Below are positions 29,520-39,414 of a stretch of DNA of 64,000 nucleotides, one piece after another. The position numbers were made by a program, and so were the translations under genes. This DNA comes from Bacilli bacterium (GTDB lineage Bacteria; Bacillota; Bacilli; Paenibacillales; NBRC-103111), in contig JAQBPR010000104.1 in assembly GCA_028287395.1 (NCBI GenBank), forward strand, positions 1-64,000. The letters run 5' to 3'. The notes under the pieces are model-generated. The model ran no database searches. It was not told where the DNA came from and saw only the letters and a list, made by a program, of their open reading frames with translations. Each line of letters opens with the position of its first letter. Position 1 is the first letter of the stretch.

Positions 29520-30110
29520 ATGGTCAACTTGATTTGGTTGTTTTTAATCGTAGTCGGTTTTATTGTAGCTGCCATTCAGGGGCGGATTGAACTTGTCACA
29601 GAGGCGGTATTCGATGGCGCGAAAACAGGGGTTGCCGTTTGTTTCGGATTGATCAGCATTCTTGTTTTTTGGTTAGGCATTATGCGGATTGCCGAAGATG
29701 CGGGATTATTAAGCAAATTAGCCGTTTTATTGCGTCCTCTGGTTCGTTTTCTTTTTCCCAGTGTCCCTGCCAATCATCCAGCGATTGGATACATCATGTC
29801 GAATATGAGTGCCAATATTCTTGGATTAGGCAATGCGGCTACACCTATGGGTATTCGCGCCATGCAGGAGCTGCAGAAACTCAATTCAGATAAAGATATT
29901 GCAAGTCCTGCCATGTGTACTTTATTAGCTTTAAACACATCCAGCATTACGCTAATTCCAACCACGCTTATTGCCATTCGGATGAACTATCATTCGCTCA
30001 ATCCTGCAGAAATCGTGGGAACAACACTAATCGCAACTATTATCTCCACGGCAGCAGCGATTTTCGTAGATAAATGGTATCGAAGCAAATACGAAAAAAA
30101 TCTGCGTTAG
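29520..30110 (+). CDS. spmA: Spore maturation protein A
   Basis: A 196-residue multi-span membrane protein of the nucleoside-transporter-like gate family, required with SpmB for proper spore core dehydration. Conserved parts include FDGAKTGVAVCFGLISILVFWLG, IGYIMSNMSANILGLGNAATPMGIRAM and ALNTSSITLIPTT. An SD AGGAG precedes ATG. It lies 26 nt after dacB and 19 nt before spmB. Confidence 0.95.
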   Translation: MVNLIWLFLIVVGFIVAAIQGRIELVTEAVFDGAKTGVAVCFGLISILVFWLGIMRIAEDAGLLSKLAVLLRPLVRFLFPSVPANHPAIGYIMSNMSANILGLGNAATPMGIRAMQELQKLNSDKDIASPAMCTLLALNTSSITLIPTTLIAIRMNYHSLNPAEIVGTTLIATIISTAAAIFVDKWYRSKYEKNLR

Positions 30111-30129
30111 AAAGGAGTAGAGCCATCCT

Positions 30130-30663
30130 GTGTACACTTTCGTTTCCACACTTTCTACGTGGGCCATTCCTCTGATGATTGTCTTTATTCCGCTTTATGC
30201 GGCTTATAAAAAAGTACCCACCTACGAATCCTTTGTTGAGGGAGCCAAAGACGGCTTTCAAACGGCGATTACGATTATGCCGCATCTTGTGGGGATGATG
30301 GTAGCCATTACCGTTTTTCGTGCTTCTGGAGCGATGGATTTGCTTGTTGGGTGGATGCACCCGGTACTTGAACACTTTGGAATACCTGGAGAAGTCTTGC
30401 CATTAGCCTTTCTAAGACCGATAACTGGCGCAGGATCTTTAGCTTTTACCGCAGATTTAATCAAACAATTCGGGCCCGATTCGCTGATAGGGAGAATCGC
30501 ATCAACGATTCAAGGCAGTACAGATACAACCTTATATGTACTTACGGTCTACTTCGGTGCTGTTGGGATACGAAAAGCGATGTATGCGTTAAAAGTAGGC
30601 CTGATCTCCGATGCCATCGGCTTTTTTGCTTCGGTTGCGATATGTTATTGGGTGTTTGCATAA
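30130..30663 (+). CDS. spmB: Spore maturation protein B
   Basis: A 177-residue membrane protein, partner of SpmA. Conserved features are PTYESFVEGAKDGFQTAITIMPHLVGMM, PLAFLRPITGAGSLA and STDTTLYVLTVYFG. The GTG start at 30130 has AAAGGAG upstream at normal spacing. Its transcript probably starts at dacB; the downstream gene rluB has its own SD and a 57-nt gap. Confidence 0.95.
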   Translation: MYTFVSTLSTWAIPLMIVFIPLYAAYKKVPTYESFVEGAKDGFQTAITIMPHLVGMMVAITVFRASGAMDLLVGWMHPVLEHFGIPGEVLPLAFLRPITGAGSLAFTADLIKQFGPDSLIGRIASTIQGSTDTTLYVLTVYFGAVGIRKAMYALKVGLISDAIGFFASVAICYWVFA

Positions 30664-30720
30664 CCTAACTTGTGATTTCCGAGCCAAATCGGTATCATAT
30701 GGTTAGAGGTGAAGTAATTA

Positions 30721-31473
30721 ATGGAAATGGAAAGATTACAGAAGGTTTTGGCGAATGCAGGTGTTGCTTCGCGAAGAAAATGCGAAGAAATTATCGTTGC
30801 AGGCCGTGTTGAAGTAAATGATGAAAAAGTGACCACGCTCGGAGTGAAAGTCGATCCGGTCAACGATATTATCAAGGTGGATGGCCGTGAAATTAACCGC
30901 CAAAATAAAATTTATTTATTAATGAATAAGCCAAAAGGGGTTATTACCAGCGCTGCAGATCCGGAAGGGCGTAAGGTCGTAACGGATTTAATTCACGGGA
31001 TTAAAGAAAGATTATATCCAGTCGGACGGTTGGATTACGATACGGAAGGCTTGCTATTGTTGACGAATGATGGCGATTTAGCACATCTGCTTACACATCC
31101 GAAGCATCATGTTCCGAAAACATATCATGCAACAGTTAAAGGGGTTCCGCACGGAACAATATTGGAAAAATTGAAAAATGGTGTCCAGCTTGATGATGGG
31201 ATTACAGCCCCAGCAGAGGTGGACTATTTTGATGTAAATCCAATAAAAAATGAATCGACCATTACCATTACGATTTATGAAGGCCGCAATCGCCAAGTAC
31301 GCCGAATGTTTGAAGCGGTTCAATTTCCCGTGATTCGATTAAAGCGTATTATGTTTGGACCACTTTTTTTAACTGGCGTGCCTCGAGGCAAATATCGTTA
31401 CTTAACCCCAAAGGAAGTCCAAAGCCTTATAGATTCTGCTTCCCAGTCACACAATGTTCGAAATAAGTCATAA
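30721..31473 (+). CDS. rluB: 23S rRNA pseudouridine(2605) synthase RluB
   Basis: An S4 RNA-binding domain at the N-terminus (about 4-60: MERLQKVLANAGVASRRKCEEI) is followed by the RsuA/RluB catalytic domain with GRLDYDTEGLLLLTNDG, which contains the catalytic Asp. EGRNRQVRRMFEAV is the third family motif. The product should isomerise U2605 (E. coli numbering) in 23S rRNA. Length 250 is normal. The gene sits between spmB and resA exactly as in B. subtilis. Confidence 0.94.
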   Translation: MEMERLQKVLANAGVASRRKCEEIIVAGRVEVNDEKVTTLGVKVDPVNDIIKVDGREINRQNKIYLLMNKPKGVITSAADPEGRKVVTDLIHGIKERLYPVGRLDYDTEGLLLLTNDGDLAHLLTHPKHHVPKTYHATVKGVPHGTILEKLKNGVQLDDGITAPAEVDYFDVNPIKNESTITITIYEGRNRQVRRMFEAVQFPVIRLKRIMFGPLFLTGVPRGKYRYLTPKEVQSLIDSASQSHNVRNKS

Positions 31474-31537
31474 AAGAATACGCTAAAGTTCGTTATAATA
31501 AGGTTAGCAAAATTAAGGTTACGCGAAGGTGAAAATA

Positions 31538-32062
31538 GTGGGGAAAAATAAAAAGTGGCTGCAAATCATCATACTTTCCATCGTGGTCATCATTGGTGGT
31601 CTGACAATTTACAACAATTTGTTTAGCGATCATCAGATCCCTGTTGTAGGGGACAAAGCGCCCAATTTCAAACTGTTAGGTTTGGATGGAAACGTACATC
31701 AGCTTTCCGATTATAAAGGAAAAGTTGTCATTGTGAATTTTTGGGGAACCTATTGTAAATATTGCAAACTTGAAATGCCGGCCATACAGAAGCAATATGA
31801 GCAATGGAAGGATTCGAATGTTGTTGTGCTTGGCGTGAATATGGGCGAAAGTCAAATAACAGCAAAAGCATATGTGGATCAAGTTAAGGTGACATTCCCT
31901 ATCCTTTTGGACGAAAATTTTGAAATTCGCAAAACCTACGGTGTAATCCAATATCCGACTACATTTTTTGTTAATCCACAAGGGAAAATAGCAAAAATAA
32001 ACGTTGCCGGAATGGATGAAAACTATTTGCAGCAAGCTATATCCTCTGTGCTTGGAAAGTAG
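31538..32062 (+). CDS. resA: Thiol-disulfide oxidoreductase ResA
   Basis: An extracytoplasmic, membrane-anchored thioredoxin-like protein that reduces apocytochrome c cysteines before haem attachment. One N-terminal transmembrane helix is followed by the thioredoxin fold with VVIVNFWGTYCKYCKLEMP; the CxxC is CKYC (about 72-75), while many homologues have CEPC. The track starts at GTG 31529; GTG 31538, with AAGGTGA 5 nt upstream, gives MGKNKKW and is preferred (174 residues). A TATAAT at 31494-31499 could be part of its promoter, but a good -35 was not seen. Confidence 0.93.
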   Translation: MGKNKKWLQIIILSIVVIIGGLTIYNNLFSDHQIPVVGDKAPNFKLLGLDGNVHQLSDYKGKVVIVNFWGTYCKYCKLEMPAIQKQYEQWKDSNVVVLGVNMGESQITAKAYVDQVKVTFPILLDENFEIRKTYGVIQYPTTFFVNPQGKIAKINVAGMDENYLQQAISSVLGK

Positions 32063-32099
32063 AAGATACCATTTGCTTATGATTTAGGAGGTCTCACAA

Positions 32100-33779
32100 G
32101 TGTTTGAAAATACAAAATGTGAATGCGGTCATCAGAACCACGTTGGTACCGTGCTATGCGAATCATGTGGAAAACCGTTGTATGACGATTCAGGACAAGA
32201 ATCATTAGAAATGCGCTATGATGGTATCGCCCGTCGTTCACAAAAAGACAATCCATTGATATTGGATCGAGTGTGGAATTTTTTTTCTTCGGTTAAAATA
32301 GCGATTTACTTGATTTTGTTCACCTTGGTCAGTTCTATGCTGGGCACGATTTATCCACAGGAAAATACATTTATCAATATGGATCCATCCGTGTTTTACA
32401 AGCAAAATTATGGGTCCTTGGGCAACATCTATTATTTGCTTGGACTCTCGCACACCTATGAATCATGGTGGTTTATGCTTTTGCTGTTTACGATTGGGAC
32501 CTCGCTGGTCATTTGCAGCTTAGATCGCGTCTTGCCGCTTTATCGGGCCTTGAATAAACAGCAAATTCGCAAGCACTTACAATTTATTTTACGCCAAAAA
32601 ATATCCTATACCGCAACACTTTCACTTCCATCCGAAACAACGTCTAACGGGACAGAGCAATGGATTGAGGGAATGGCGAAACAGCTTCGCAAACAAAGAT
32701 ACCGTGTACATACAGACGGTTCTGCTTTATTAGCAGAAAAATACCGCTTTAGTCGTTGGGGGCCTTATGTTCTTCATATCGGACTTATTATATTTTTATT
32801 AGCGGTACTGATGCGCGGTATTCCAGGATGGCATATGGATCAATATATGGGCTTTCTTGAAGGACAAACAGTGAAAATTCCGAACACATCGTATTATTTG
32901 AAAAATGATAAATTTGTGGTCGATTATTATACCAAGGATGAAATGTCCAAGCAGTTTCAAAAAAAGGATGCCAATGTACCAAAGGTATATGAAACGCAAG
33001 CAATTTTATATAGGTGTACATCCCAGTGCGATGATCCGGCAAAAGAGCCGATACTCCAAGAAGTGCATCGTCAAAATATATTCGTGAATAAACCATTGGA
33101 TTATAAAGGGTTAATGGCATTTCAATTTGATTATAAAGAAACGCCTCGCTTGCTTACCGTTAAGCCGTCTCTGAAAAATAAAGTAACCGGAGAATCGTAT
33201 GGATCCTTTAAGCTATCGATGTCGCGTCCCGAAAGCAGCTATCAAGCAGGAGAATATAAGCTGCAGCTGAAGGATTACTATCCTGATTTTGCCTTGGACG
33301 AACAGGGACAGCCAACCACGCAGTCGAATGACGCAAAAGTGCCTGCTTTTGTTTTCTCCATAACAGGACCCGGACTTGCTCCAAGCGGCGAAATTTATTT
33401 GTATTTCCCTCGCCAGGTCGATAAAGCTGCCTTCCGTCAGGATGATATTAACGGGGCAATTAGTAAAAAGCTTGACATTTCAGTAGAATCAATGAATGAT
33501 GTTGAAATTGCCAGCTATACGAGCTTTCTCAATATTCGCGTGGATAGAGCGATGCCTTATATTTGGGTAGGAGCGGCCATATCGATGTTAGGGCTTGTCA
33601 TGGGCTTCTATTGGCAGCATCGCCGCATATGGCTTCGTATAGATGGTGAAATTCTTGCGCTTGGAGCCCATACGAATAAAAATTGGTTTGGTATACGTAA
33701 TGAAGCAGTCAAAGCATTAAATAAATTAGGTGTCAAAGTGGATGCGAAATCTTTGGAAACAGGAGGGAAATCTGGATGA
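32100..33779 (+). CDS. resB: Cytochrome c biogenesis protein ResB
   Basis: A 559-residue component of the system II haem-export and ligation complex, working with ResC. It starts at GTG with TAGGAGGT 7 nt upstream. The first 25 residues hold a short zinc-ribbon-like CECGHQNHVGTVLCESCGK. Hydrophobic helices follow near residues 65-85, 120-145 and 220-240, then a large extracytoplasmic domain and a final helix near 485-505. The zinc-ribbon N-terminus is an extension beyond the classic ResB core. The stop overlaps the resC start (ATGA). Confidence 0.93.
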   Translation: MFENTKCECGHQNHVGTVLCESCGKPLYDDSGQESLEMRYDGIARRSQKDNPLILDRVWNFFSSVKIAIYLILFTLVSSMLGTIYPQENTFINMDPSVFYKQNYGSLGNIYYLLGLSHTYESWWFMLLLFTIGTSLVICSLDRVLPLYRALNKQQIRKHLQFILRQKISYTATLSLPSETTSNGTEQWIEGMAKQLRKQRYRVHTDGSALLAEKYRFSRWGPYVLHIGLIIFLLAVLMRGIPGWHMDQYMGFLEGQTVKIPNTSYYLKNDKFVVDYYTKDEMSKQFQKKDANVPKVYETQAILYRCTSQCDDPAKEPILQEVHRQNIFVNKPLDYKGLMAFQFDYKETPRLLTVKPSLKNKVTGESYGSFKLSMSRPESSYQAGEYKLQLKDYYPDFALDEQGQPTTQSNDAKVPAFVFSITGPGLAPSGEIYLYFPRQVDKAAFRQDDINGAISKKLDISVESMNDVEIASYTSFLNIRVDRAMPYIWVGAAISMLGLVMGFYWQHRRIWLRIDGEILALGAHTNKNWFGIRNEAVKALNKLGVKVDAKSLETGGKSG

Positions 33780-35050
33780 CGGTTTTATTGGATAAGATTA
33801 GCTCGATCAGCAGTACCTATCTTTTGATTGCTTTTATTTTGTATAATCTCGGTTTTCTGCTTTTTGTACTTTCGATTCTTGGGAAAAAATGGAGCAGTCG
33901 TGACCCGCAAGAGCATATGCGTCGTTGGGGGAAAATAGCTTTTGCTACATCTGTGATTGGTTTTATCGGTCATGTATTGTTTTTCTTTACCCGTTGGTAT
34001 AGTGGGGGACATATACCGACAAGCAATATGTATGAGTTTATGACCTTCCTTGCGATGATGATTATGTGTGCCTTTATCGTCGTATTTCTAATTTATCGCT
34101 CTCTGGTAATCGGTGTGTTTGCACTGCCGGTAGGCATTATTATTCTGGCTTACGCTTCCGTATTTCCGCACGAAGTACAGCCGCTCATTCCCGCGCTGCA
34201 AAGCTATTGGCTTAAGATTCATGTTACAACGGCTGCAACAGGCGAAGCGTTTTTCGCAGTTGGCTTTGCCGGCGGACTGATGTATTTGATTCGGACCATT
34301 GATTTTAAATCAAAGGAGCCGCAAGCAAAAAAAGAACAGCGCAGCATTGAATTTGTCATGTTTGTGATGTTAATCATTATTGGATTTGTAGCTGCGATTT
34401 TTAGTTTTAATGCAGCGGGCTATAAAGCTCAATTTTCCAAAGATGTTACGGTGACAGACAAGGCGGGACAACAACAAACCGTCAATCAAAAAGTGGACTA
34501 TGTTTTACCGCCTATCTTCGCGCCATACAAAACAAAAATGGAGAATATGACCCCATTTTTAGGAATTAAAAAACCATTATTTGAAGCGCCGTCTTGGATG
34601 AATGGCAGTAATGCCGGACGTAAGCTGAATACAGTCGTATGGTCGATTATAAGCGGTCTTGTATTATATGGCCTGCTGCGTCTTTTGTTCCGTAAACCGC
34701 TGGCTGCTGCGATTAGTCCTATTTTAGATGGGATGGACCCTGAAGATATTGATGAGATCAGCTATCGGGCCATAGCGATTGGTTATCCAATTTTCACGCT
34801 AGGCGCTTTGGTATTTGCGATGATTTGGGCTGCGGAAGCTTGGGGACGCTTTTGGGGCTGGGATCCCAAAGAAGTATGGGCATTAATCACTTGGCTTTAC
34901 TATGCGTTTTATCTCCATTTGCGTTTATCCAGAGGCTGGCAGGGTAAAAAGTCAGCATGGCTTTCCGTTATTGGTTTCACAGTTGTCATGTTCACGTTAA
35001 TTGGTGTAAATTTGGTTATAGCTGGTTTGCATTCTTATTCTGGCGTATAA
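33776..35050 (+). CDS. resC: Cytochrome c biogenesis protein ResC (CcsA/CcsB family)
   Basis: A polytopic membrane protein of 424 residues that handles haem for covalent attachment to cytochrome c. The tryptophan-rich haem motif WGRFWGWDPKEVWALITWL is near residue 360. The ATG overlaps the resB stop by 4 nt. An extracytoplasmic insertion (about 215-280) lies between helices. With ResA and ResB it implies that the organism makes c-type cytochromes and respires. Confidence 0.94.
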   Translation: MTVLLDKISSISSTYLLIAFILYNLGFLLFVLSILGKKWSSRDPQEHMRRWGKIAFATSVIGFIGHVLFFFTRWYSGGHIPTSNMYEFMTFLAMMIMCAFIVVFLIYRSLVIGVFALPVGIIILAYASVFPHEVQPLIPALQSYWLKIHVTTAATGEAFFAVGFAGGLMYLIRTIDFKSKEPQAKKEQRSIEFVMFVMLIIIGFVAAIFSFNAAGYKAQFSKDVTVTDKAGQQQTVNQKVDYVLPPIFAPYKTKMENMTPFLGIKKPLFEAPSWMNGSNAGRKLNTVVWSIISGLVLYGLLRLLFRKPLAAAISPILDGMDPEDIDEISYRAIAIGYPIFTLGALVFAMIWAAEAWGRFWGWDPKEVWALITWLYYAFYLHLRLSRGWQGKKSAWLSVIGFTVVMFTLIGVNLVIAGLHSYSGV

Positions 35051-35076
35051 AATAAAGTTGAGGAGTTGTTGTTCAG

Positions 35077-35793
35077 ATGGCAGAATGGAAAGCAAATATT
35101 CTGATTGTCGATGATGAAGAACGAATTCGCCGTTTGCTGCGGATGTATTTGGAAAAGGAAGGCTACACCATTGCTGAAGCGGAAGATGGCGAAAGCGCAC
35201 TTCAGAAAGCATTGGATCAAGACTTTGATTTGATTTTACTTGACTTGATGCTACCAGGAATCGATGGAATTGAAGTTTGCACGAGATTACGCCAAACGAA
35301 AGCAACACCTGTTATCATGCTTACAGCTAAAGGTGAAGAAGCCAATAGAGTCCAAGGCTTTGAGGCGGGAACAGATGACTACGTGGTGAAACCGTTTAGT
35401 CCTCGAGAAGTGATCTATCGTGTTAAAGCTATTTTACGTCGTTCTTCAGCAACAGCATACTTATCTAAAGAAGATAGTCATAGCAATAATATCGTTTTCC
35501 CGCACCTGCTAATTGAACACGATGCGCACCGAGTAACCGCTGGAGGACACGAAGTCGCCTTAACGCCCAAAGAGTATGAATTGCTGCATTATCTCGCCGT
35601 ATCGCCGGACAAGGTGTTTTCGCGTGAAGATTTATTAAAAGATGTCTGGAATTATGAATTTTTTGGCGATTTGCGTACCGTTGACACGCACGTTAAACGA
35701 CTGCGGGAAAAATTAAACAAGGTTTCTCCCGATGCCGCGACGATGATTACCACCGTCTGGGGTGTAGGCTATAAGTTAGAGGTGCCTAAGTAG
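35077..35793 (+). CDS. resD: Redox response regulator ResD (OmpR family)
   Basis: A 238-residue two-component regulator. The receiver domain shows IVDDEERIRRLL, the phospho-acceptor Asp in LLDLMLPGIDG (about 54) and the Lys in VVKPFSP. The C-terminal winged helix ends with VDTHVKRLREKL and TVWGVGYKLE. ResD activates anaerobic and respiratory genes in B. subtilis, including resABC. The SD is GTTGAGGAG upstream of ATG, and resE starts within its stop codon. Confidence 0.95.
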   Translation: MAEWKANILIVDDEERIRRLLRMYLEKEGYTIAEAEDGESALQKALDQDFDLILLDLMLPGIDGIEVCTRLRQTKATPVIMLTAKGEEANRVQGFEAGTDDYVVKPFSPREVIYRVKAILRRSSATAYLSKEDSHSNNIVFPHLLIEHDAHRVTAGGHEVALTPKEYELLHYLAVSPDKVFSREDLLKDVWNYEFFGDLRTVDTHVKRLREKLNKVSPDAATMITTVWGVGYKLEVPK

Positions 35794-37616
35794 TGTTAAT
35801 ATTAAAAAGTATCGTAGTCAAGCTTTGGATGACCATCATTGCACTTGTTGCTGTCGTGCTGCTCATTCTTGGCTTATTTTTATTTCAATATATTAATACC
35901 AGCTTTCCCAAATCCAACGATCAGTCAAGCAGTCTGAAGGATCTTGCAAGCAAAGTCGCTATCCAAGCCGCTCAACATTATAATGAAGAATCGTTCCTTT
36001 CTACAATGAATGATCTTCTAAGTCCGCAGGACGCGGGAATGATTTTGCTTGAACGTAAATCAGGGGCGCTTAATATTGATTTAACCACTTCATTGTTTCT
36101 GAGCAAGGATGAAAAAATGGCGATTGGCGACGTTTTTACCCCAAATGAGCTTGAAACAGCTTTTTCCGGGGGCCTTGTCGATAAACGTAAAGGCGATTAT
36201 TTGTTCGTTGCGGTTCCGATTAAATCCAAAGATAAGCAAAATGCAGTTATATCCCGAATTATTATTATCCATCAGTCCCAAAAATCTGTTGAAAACACGC
36301 AAACCTATGTAAAAAAATTGTTTGTGCTTGTGTCCTTTATTGGTTTTTTGTTGACAACCTTTTTTGCCTTTTTTCTGATTACACGGATTACTAAACCGCT
36401 GCAGCAATTGAAAAAAGCCGCCGATTTAATCACATTAGGGGAGTTCGGCAGTCGTGTGCCCATTGTTTCTAAGGATGAATTAGGTGAATTGGCACAAACA
36501 TTTAATCATATGGGAGAACGATTGGAAGAAACGATTAAAGATTTAAATCATGAAAAAGAAAATTTATCGAGCGTTTTGCGAAGTATGGCGGATGCAGTCA
36601 TTTCCTTTGATGTCGAGGGGAACGTCATCTTTACCAATCCTCATGGAGAGAAAATTATCGCTAATTGGCGTGATATTCAATGGAACACATTGCATAACGA
36701 TGATGATTTTAGTCAAAGGATGAATTCTTCGCCGCATATCCCTGAACCATTGCAGCAATTGTTTGCTAATGTGGTTGAAGATACAACAGAAATCACCTCT
36801 AAACTTCATGTTCATAACGGAGTATGGTCGATTGTTATGGCTCCTTTATATTCACGTGAATTAGTGCGTGGAGCCGTTGCTGTTTTGCGTGATGTAACAG
36901 AGGAACACCGTCTTGAGAAGCTCCGTAAAGATTTCGTTGCTAACGTATCGCATGAACTGCGTACTCCTTTGTCCATGCTGCAAGGGTACAGTGAGGCTTT
37001 GCTCGATGATATCGCTGCTTCCCCAGAGGAACGGACGGAGCTAGCCCAAGTGATCTATGATGAATCTCTGCGAATGGGGAGATTGGTTAAAGATCTTCTG
37101 GACTTGGCTCGGATGGAAGCAGGGCACATGGAACTCCATTTCCGTCCGGTACAGCTCAACGCATTATTGAAAAGAGTGCATCGTAAGTTTAGCGTGCTCT
37201 GTAAGGAACATGAGTTACAGCTATTTATGGAATGTACGGAGCAAGACATTATACTGCCGCACGCAGACGAAGATCGCTTAGAGCAAGTGCTAACAAATTT
37301 GCTTGATAATGCCATACGTCATTCCTCACCTGCTGAGCAAATTACGATGAGAATGGTATTGCAGAACTCTCAAGAGGGGCAGTCTATTTTGATTGAAATT
37401 GAAGATCAAGGTCAAGGCATTCCAACTGGGGATCTGCCCTTCATATTCGAGCGCTTCTATAAAGCTGACAAAGCGCGTACACGCGGTGTAGCCACCGGAA
37501 CAGGTCTAGGCCTAGCCATTGTTAAAAATATCGTAGAAGCGCATCAAGGCACTGTACAAGTGAGGAGTCATGTTGGAAAAGGAACTACTTTTTCCATTGT
37601 ATTTCCATTAAAATAA
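35793..37616 (+). CDS. resE: Sensor histidine kinase ResE
   Basis: A 607-residue membrane kinase paired with ResD. The order is a transmembrane helix (about 8-30), an extracytoplasmic sensing domain, a second helix (about 170-195), HAMP (about 195-250), PAS (about 255-365), then HisKA with VSHELRTPLSML (phospho-His about 387) and HATPase with DNAIRHSS, EDQGQGIP and GTGLGLAI. The GTG start overlaps the resD stop. A strong terminator follows. sigX, which follows resE in B. subtilis, is absent here. Confidence 0.94.
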   Translation: MLILKSIVVKLWMTIIALVAVVLLILGLFLFQYINTSFPKSNDQSSSLKDLASKVAIQAAQHYNEESFLSTMNDLLSPQDAGMILLERKSGALNIDLTTSLFLSKDEKMAIGDVFTPNELETAFSGGLVDKRKGDYLFVAVPIKSKDKQNAVISRIIIIHQSQKSVENTQTYVKKLFVLVSFIGFLLTTFFAFFLITRITKPLQQLKKAADLITLGEFGSRVPIVSKDELGELAQTFNHMGERLEETIKDLNHEKENLSSVLRSMADAVISFDVEGNVIFTNPHGEKIIANWRDIQWNTLHNDDDFSQRMNSSPHIPEPLQQLFANVVEDTTEITSKLHVHNGVWSIVMAPLYSRELVRGAVAVLRDVTEEHRLEKLRKDFVANVSHELRTPLSMLQGYSEALLDDIAASPEERTELAQVIYDESLRMGRLVKDLLDLARMEAGHMELHFRPVQLNALLKRVHRKFSVLCKEHELQLFMECTEQDIILPHADEDRLEQVLTNLLDNAIRHSSPAEQITMRMVLQNSQEGQSILIEIEDQGQGIPTGDLPFIFERFYKADKARTRGVATGTGLGLAIVKNIVEAHQGTVQVRSHVGKGTTFSIVFPLK

Positions 37617-37671
37617 GCTAATTTATTTATAGACATATTACAAATTTATTATGTTTGAAAAATGAAAAAAG

Positions 37672-37712
37672 AAAAAGCATTCCCAAAGCCAGCTTTGTGG
37701 AATGCTTTTTTT
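37672..37712. terminator. Bidirectional terminator between resE and serA
   Basis: A long near-continuous hairpin: AAAAAGCATTCC, AAAGC, CA, GCTTT, then GGAATGCTTTTTTT. It can end both the resE transcript (plus) and serA (minus). Confidence 0.92.
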
Positions 37713-37762
37713 GTTGAAAAACAAAGTTAAATCTTGTTATTCGTGGAACAATCGACGTTTTA

Positions 37763-39349
37763 TTATAAAGAAATTGCTTTAACATGGATTAATTCTGGCA
37801 ATTGTTCCAGTGCGGTTAATACAGTGCCGGGAGCTTCTTTATCAATCGTTAATACCATAATAGCTGAACCACCGAGGTCTTTACGTCCCACTTGCATGGA
37901 AGCGATATTCACATCGTTGTTACCTAGCAGCGTGCCGACACGACCAATAATACCCGGTTTGTCATTATGTGAAATGATCAGCATATTCCCTTCGGGAGAA
38001 ATGTCGACAGGATATTGGTCGATTTGTACAATTCGTTTTCCATAGCCGGAAAGAAGTGTACCAGCAACAACTTTTTCTTCTTTTTTCGTTTTCAAAGTTA
38101 CGGATACCAAATTTGTAAACGTTTTTGATGTGGTTGCTTGTTGGATTACAATATTGATTTCTCTTAATTTAGCCATATGCATCGCATTGACAATATTCAC
38201 TTCATCCGCAAGGTGGTTAAAGAGCACGCCTTTTATAATATGGCGCGTTAGCGGTGATGTATCCACATCGACCAATTCACCAGCGTAATTAATGATGATT
38301 TCTTTTACTGCGCTTTCTGTAAGCTTGCCTGCAAAACGTCCTAACTTCTCGCCTAAATCGAAATAAGGTTGTAATTTGCTAAGCACATTTGCTGGAACAG
38401 GCGGCATGTTAACTGCGTTTTTAAACGGTTGATCACGTAAGATGTGAAGAACCTCTTCCGAAACATCAATGGCCACATTTTCTTGAGCTTCAATCGTTGA
38501 AGCACCAAGATGAGGGGTAACGATAATATGCGGATTATTTAAGAAAGGATGATCTGCTGCTGGCGGCTCTTCTTCAAACACGTCAAAAGCGGCTCCAGCT
38601 ACCGTCCCTTCATTAATTGCTTCGACAAGGGCAACTTCATCAACGATTCCACCACGAGCACAGTTAATGATGCGTACGCCTTTTTTCATCAAATCAAATT
38701 GTGCTTTACCGATAATATGACGCGTTTCAGCTGTCAAAGGAGTGTGAACAGTAATGAAATCGGCTTGTGCGGCAATTTCGTTAACCGATCCCAGTTTGAC
38801 TCCCATTTTCTCAGCACGTTCTTCAGTCAAGAAGGGGTCATAGCCAATAACCTCCATACCAAAAACTTTTGCGCGCTTTGCCACTTCGCTGCCGATCCGT
38901 CCCATACCAATGATACCCAGTACTTTATCACGCAATTCGACGCCGACAAACGTTTTACGATCCCATTCACCACTTACTGTTTTCTTATATGCTTGTGGTA
39001 TTTGTCTTGCAACGGACATCATCATCGCAAATGTTAATTCGCATGTTGCAATCGTATTGCCATCAGGTGCATTAATGACGACGATACCGCGTTTTGTCGC
39101 TGCTTCCAAATCAATATTATCTACGCCCACGCCAGCGCGTCCAACGACCTTCAATTTTTTGCCGGCTTCCATAATACGCTCGGTCACCTTGGTTTGACTG
39201 CGGACAAGCAATGCATCATAGTCGCCGATGATTGCTATGAGCTCGTCTTCCTTTAGTCCTGTTTTTTTGTCTACCGTAACATCAACTGCATCATTTAACT
39301 GTTGAATTCCTAAATCACTGATTGGATCAGATACCAATACTTTAAACAT
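37763..39349 (-). CDS. serA: D-3-phosphoglycerate dehydrogenase
   Basis: Catalyses the first step of serine synthesis, oxidising 3-phosphoglycerate with NAD+. The substrate domain has GRAGVGVDNIDLEAA; the NAD-binding motif is LGIIGMGRIGSEVAKRA; the catalytic region includes NCARGGIVDE and TPHLGASTIEAQ. An intervening allosteric domain and a C-terminal ACT domain (NDKPGIIGRVGTLLG) give the long 528-residue form. The ATG follows AAGGGGGTAATACA. A T-box leader lies upstream, so expression should respond to an uncharged tRNA, most likely tRNA-Ser. Confidence 0.96.
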   Translation of the reverse strand: MFKVLVSDPISDLGIQQLNDAVDVTVDKKTGLKEDELIAIIGDYDALLVRSQTKVTERIMEAGKKLKVVGRAGVGVDNIDLEAATKRGIVVINAPDGNTIATCELTFAMMMSVARQIPQAYKKTVSGEWDRKTFVGVELRDKVLGIIGMGRIGSEVAKRAKVFGMEVIGYDPFLTEERAEKMGVKLGSVNEIAAQADFITVHTPLTAETRHIIGKAQFDLMKKGVRIINCARGGIVDEVALVEAINEGTVAGAAFDVFEEEPPAADHPFLNNPHIIVTPHLGASTIEAQENVAIDVSEEVLHILRDQPFKNAVNMPPVPANVLSKLQPYFDLGEKLGRFAGKLTESAVKEIIINYAGELVDVDTSPLTRHIIKGVLFNHLADEVNIVNAMHMAKLREINIVIQQATTSKTFTNLVSVTLKTKKEEKVVAGTLLSGYGKRIVQIDQYPVDISPEGNMLIISHNDKPGIIGRVGTLLGNNDVNIASMQVGRKDLGGSAIMVLTIDKEAPGTVLTALEQLPELIHVKAISL

Positions 39350-39414
39350 TGTATTACCCCCTTATAATATTGTGCCAGCTAAACCGGCATTGAAAGCAGA
39401 TTCACCTTGAAAAA

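Noticed and set aside
38549-39037. Plus-strand ORF of 162 residues
   Set aside because: Lies entirely antisense to serA; composition is that of a shadow frame.
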